Shown here: in pieces, positions 62,753 through 64,000 of the stretch | How the letters are laid out: every line of letters begins with the position of its first letter | How positions within the stretch are numbered: the first letter of the stretch is position 1 | DNA from: Marichromatium gracile | Lineage (GTDB): Bacteria > Pseudomonadota > Gammaproteobacteria > Chromatiales > Chromatiaceae | Assembly (NCBI RefSeq): GCF_004343155.1 | Contig: NZ_SMDC01000001.1 | Location: 248,001-312,000 of the forward strand | DNA: 64,000 nt | Direction: 5' to 3' | Position numbers and translations under genes: made by a program | Notes under the pieces: model-generated | The model's input: the letters and a program-made list of their open reading frames with translations, nothing else | What the model was told of the DNA's origin: nothing | The model's database searches: none

Positions 62753-64000
62753 TCAGGAGGTCAGGATTCGCAGCAGATTCCTGTAGTCCTCCTCGACCCC
62801 GGCGTCGCTCTCGCGCAGGCTCTTGATCTTGCGCGTGGCGTGCAGCACGGTGGTGTGATCGCGCCCGCCGAAGGCGTTGCCGATCTCGGGGAGGCTATGC
62901 TTGGTCAGGTCCTTGGCCAGGGCCATGGCGATCTGGCGCGGTCGGGCGATCGAGCGACTGCGCTTGGCCGAGAGCATGTCCGAGGCCCGTAGCTTGAAGT
63001 ACTCGGCCACGGTCTTCTGGATGTTCTCGATGCTGACCTGCTTGTCCTGCGCCGCGAGCATGTCGCGCAGCGCGTGCTTGGCGAAGTCGAGGGTGATCGG
63101 CTTGCCGGTGAACTGGGCGTTGGCCACCAGCCGGCGCAGCGCGCCCTCGAGCTCGCGGATGTTCGAGCGGATCCGGCGGCCGACGAAGAAGGCGACGTCC
63201 TCGGGCAGGTCGATGCCGAGCAGACTGGCCTTGCTGTGGAGGATGGCGACGCTGGTCTCGAGGTCCGGTGGCTCGATCGAAACCGTCAGCCCCCAACCGA
63301 AACGTGAACGCAGCCGCTCCTCGAGTCCGACCACTTCCTTGGGGAAACGATCGCTAGATAACACGATCTGTTGACGAGATTCGAACAGCGCGTTGAAGGT
63401 GTGGAAGAACTCCTCCTGCGAGCGTTCCTTGCCGGCGAAGAACTGGACGTCGTCGATCAGCAGCGCGTTGACCGAGCGATAGGTGCGCTTGAACTCGTCG
63501 ATGCGGTTGTGTTGCAGCGCCTTGATCATCTCGGCGACGAAGCGCTCCGAGTGCAGATAGGCGACCCGGGCACTGGGGTTGGAGGCGAGCACCATGTTGC
63601 CCACCGCGTGCATCAGGTGGGTCTTGCCCAGCCCTACTCCTCCATAGATGAACAGCGGATTGTAGGCTGCCCCCGGATTCTGGCCGACCTGGAAGGAGGC
63701 GGCGCGGGCGAGCTGGTTGGACTTGCCCTCGACGAAGCTGTCGAAGGTGAAGTCGGGGTTGAGGTTGGCGCTGAGCTGGCGGTCACGGTCGTCACCGCTC
63801 GCCGTCGCTACCGCCGGGGCGCTGGCGCGGGGGCGGTTCGGTGCCGGCGTGGGGTCGGGCGTGGCGACGCTCTGGTCGATGCCGCCGACGCTGAAGGTGA
63901 TCCGCGAGACCTGCCCCTCGCTGTGCAGCGCACACAGTTCGAGCAGTCGCGGCTCATAGTGCTGACGGGTCCAGTCGAGCACGAAACGGTTGGGCGCGAA
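62753..64000 (-). CDS. dnaA: Chromosomal replication initiator DnaA (5' partial)
   Basis: The visible 415 residues lack about 40 N-terminal residues, because the window ends within the gene; its first visible codons read [10 protein letters not shown]. Walker A is [17 protein letters not shown], Walker B is [15 protein letters not shown], and the DNA-binding end has [14 protein letters not shown], which recognises DnaA boxes. DnaA starts chromosome replication and regulates its own gene. The gap to dnaN is 92 bp. The upstream side, where many gammaproteobacteria carry oriC, is outside the window. Confidence 0.97.
   Translation of the reverse strand, partial: FAPNRFVLDWTRQHYEPRLLELCALHSEGQVSRITFSVGGIDQSVATPDPTPAPNRPRASAPAVATASGDDRDRQLSANLNPDFTFDSFVEGKSNQLARAASFQVGQNPGAAYNPLFIYGGVGLGKTHLMHAVGNMVLASNPSARVAYLHSERFVAEMIKALQHNRIDEFKRTYRSVNALLIDDVQFFAGKERSQEEFFHTFNALFESRQQIVLSSDRFPKEVVGLEERLRSRFGWGLTVSIEPPDLETSVAILHSKASLLGIDLPEDVAFFVGRRIRSNIRELEGALRRLVANAQFTGKPITLDFAKHALRDMLAAQDKQVSIENIQKTVAEYFKLRASDMLSAKRSRSIARPRQIAMALAKDLTKHSLPEIGNAFGGRDHTTVLHATRKIKSLRESDAGVEEDYRNLLRILTS

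Overview
The window is high-GC bacterial DNA (close to 70 percent by eye, with a few sharply AT-rich intergenic islands). The mix of nitrogen-fixation accessory genes (nifQ, draG, a nif-type 2[4Fe-4S] ferredoxin), a Chromatium-type ferredoxin, Mrp antiporter, glycogen genes, malate:quinone oxidoreductase and a dnaA-dnaN-recF-gyrB block fits a gammaproteobacterial purple sulfur bacterium of the Chromatiaceae (Marichromatium or Allochromatium-like). The genus is an inference; no rRNA is present.

Layout. 0-7 kb: the tail of a nif region (partial ferredoxin, nifQ, draG), then a CBS-domain protein with an ArsB/NhaD-SLC13-type permease, a SIR2-like protein, a GmhA-like SIS isomerase, a glutaminyl cyclotransferase and an orphan DUF2384-like protein. 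7.6-14.8 kb: a translationally coupled MoxR/DUF58/DUF4381/BatA/BatB/BatC/BatD operon whose TPR protein carries long, nearly pure tandem repeats. 14.8-22 kb: an O-antigen-ligase-like protein, then a complete Mrp (Mnh) Na+/H+ antiporter operon with fused A and B. 22-31.6 kb, mostly minus strand: a five-PAS GGDEF-EAL protein, moaE, nnrU, a methyltransferase, an AraC regulator, yaiI, DUF2288 and glgB. 31.8-38.5 kb, plus strand: glgC, thiS, thiG, trmB, a FetAB-type ABC exporter and mqo. 38.6-47.8 kb: hemE diverging from uvrD across a DnaA-box-rich, AT-rich gap, then uxs, coaD, fdx, a Tim44-like protein, an HDOD protein and a metallo-beta-lactamase-fold protein. 47.8-52.6 kb: mutM and a Gld-type ABC transporter operon on the minus strand. 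53-57.4 kb: a ClcA-type chloride transporter, DUF6544 and gatB. 57.5-64 kb: gyrB, recF, dnaN and dnaA (cut by the window end), all on the minus strand.

Three non-coding themes stand out. First, the window looks origin-proximal: five parS-like 16-mers lie in and around recF, and the hemE-uvrD gap holds two perfect and two one-mismatch DnaA boxes next to an AT-rich stretch, so it is a candidate oriC (compare Caulobacter, whose origin lies next to hemE). Second, three intergenic elements are built of heptamers in strict 7-bp phase (RCTGRNN on one side, its complement NNYCAGY on the other), arranged as inverted arms round a unique centre; the largest also contains a 30-nt inverted pair matching at 29 of 30 positions. 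Third, the BatC gene carries 9-, 9- and 6-bp coding tandem arrays that look prone to slippage.

Most genes are packed with ATGA-type overlaps, so operons are clear. No tRNA, rRNA, CRISPR array, transposase or prophage gene was recognised.
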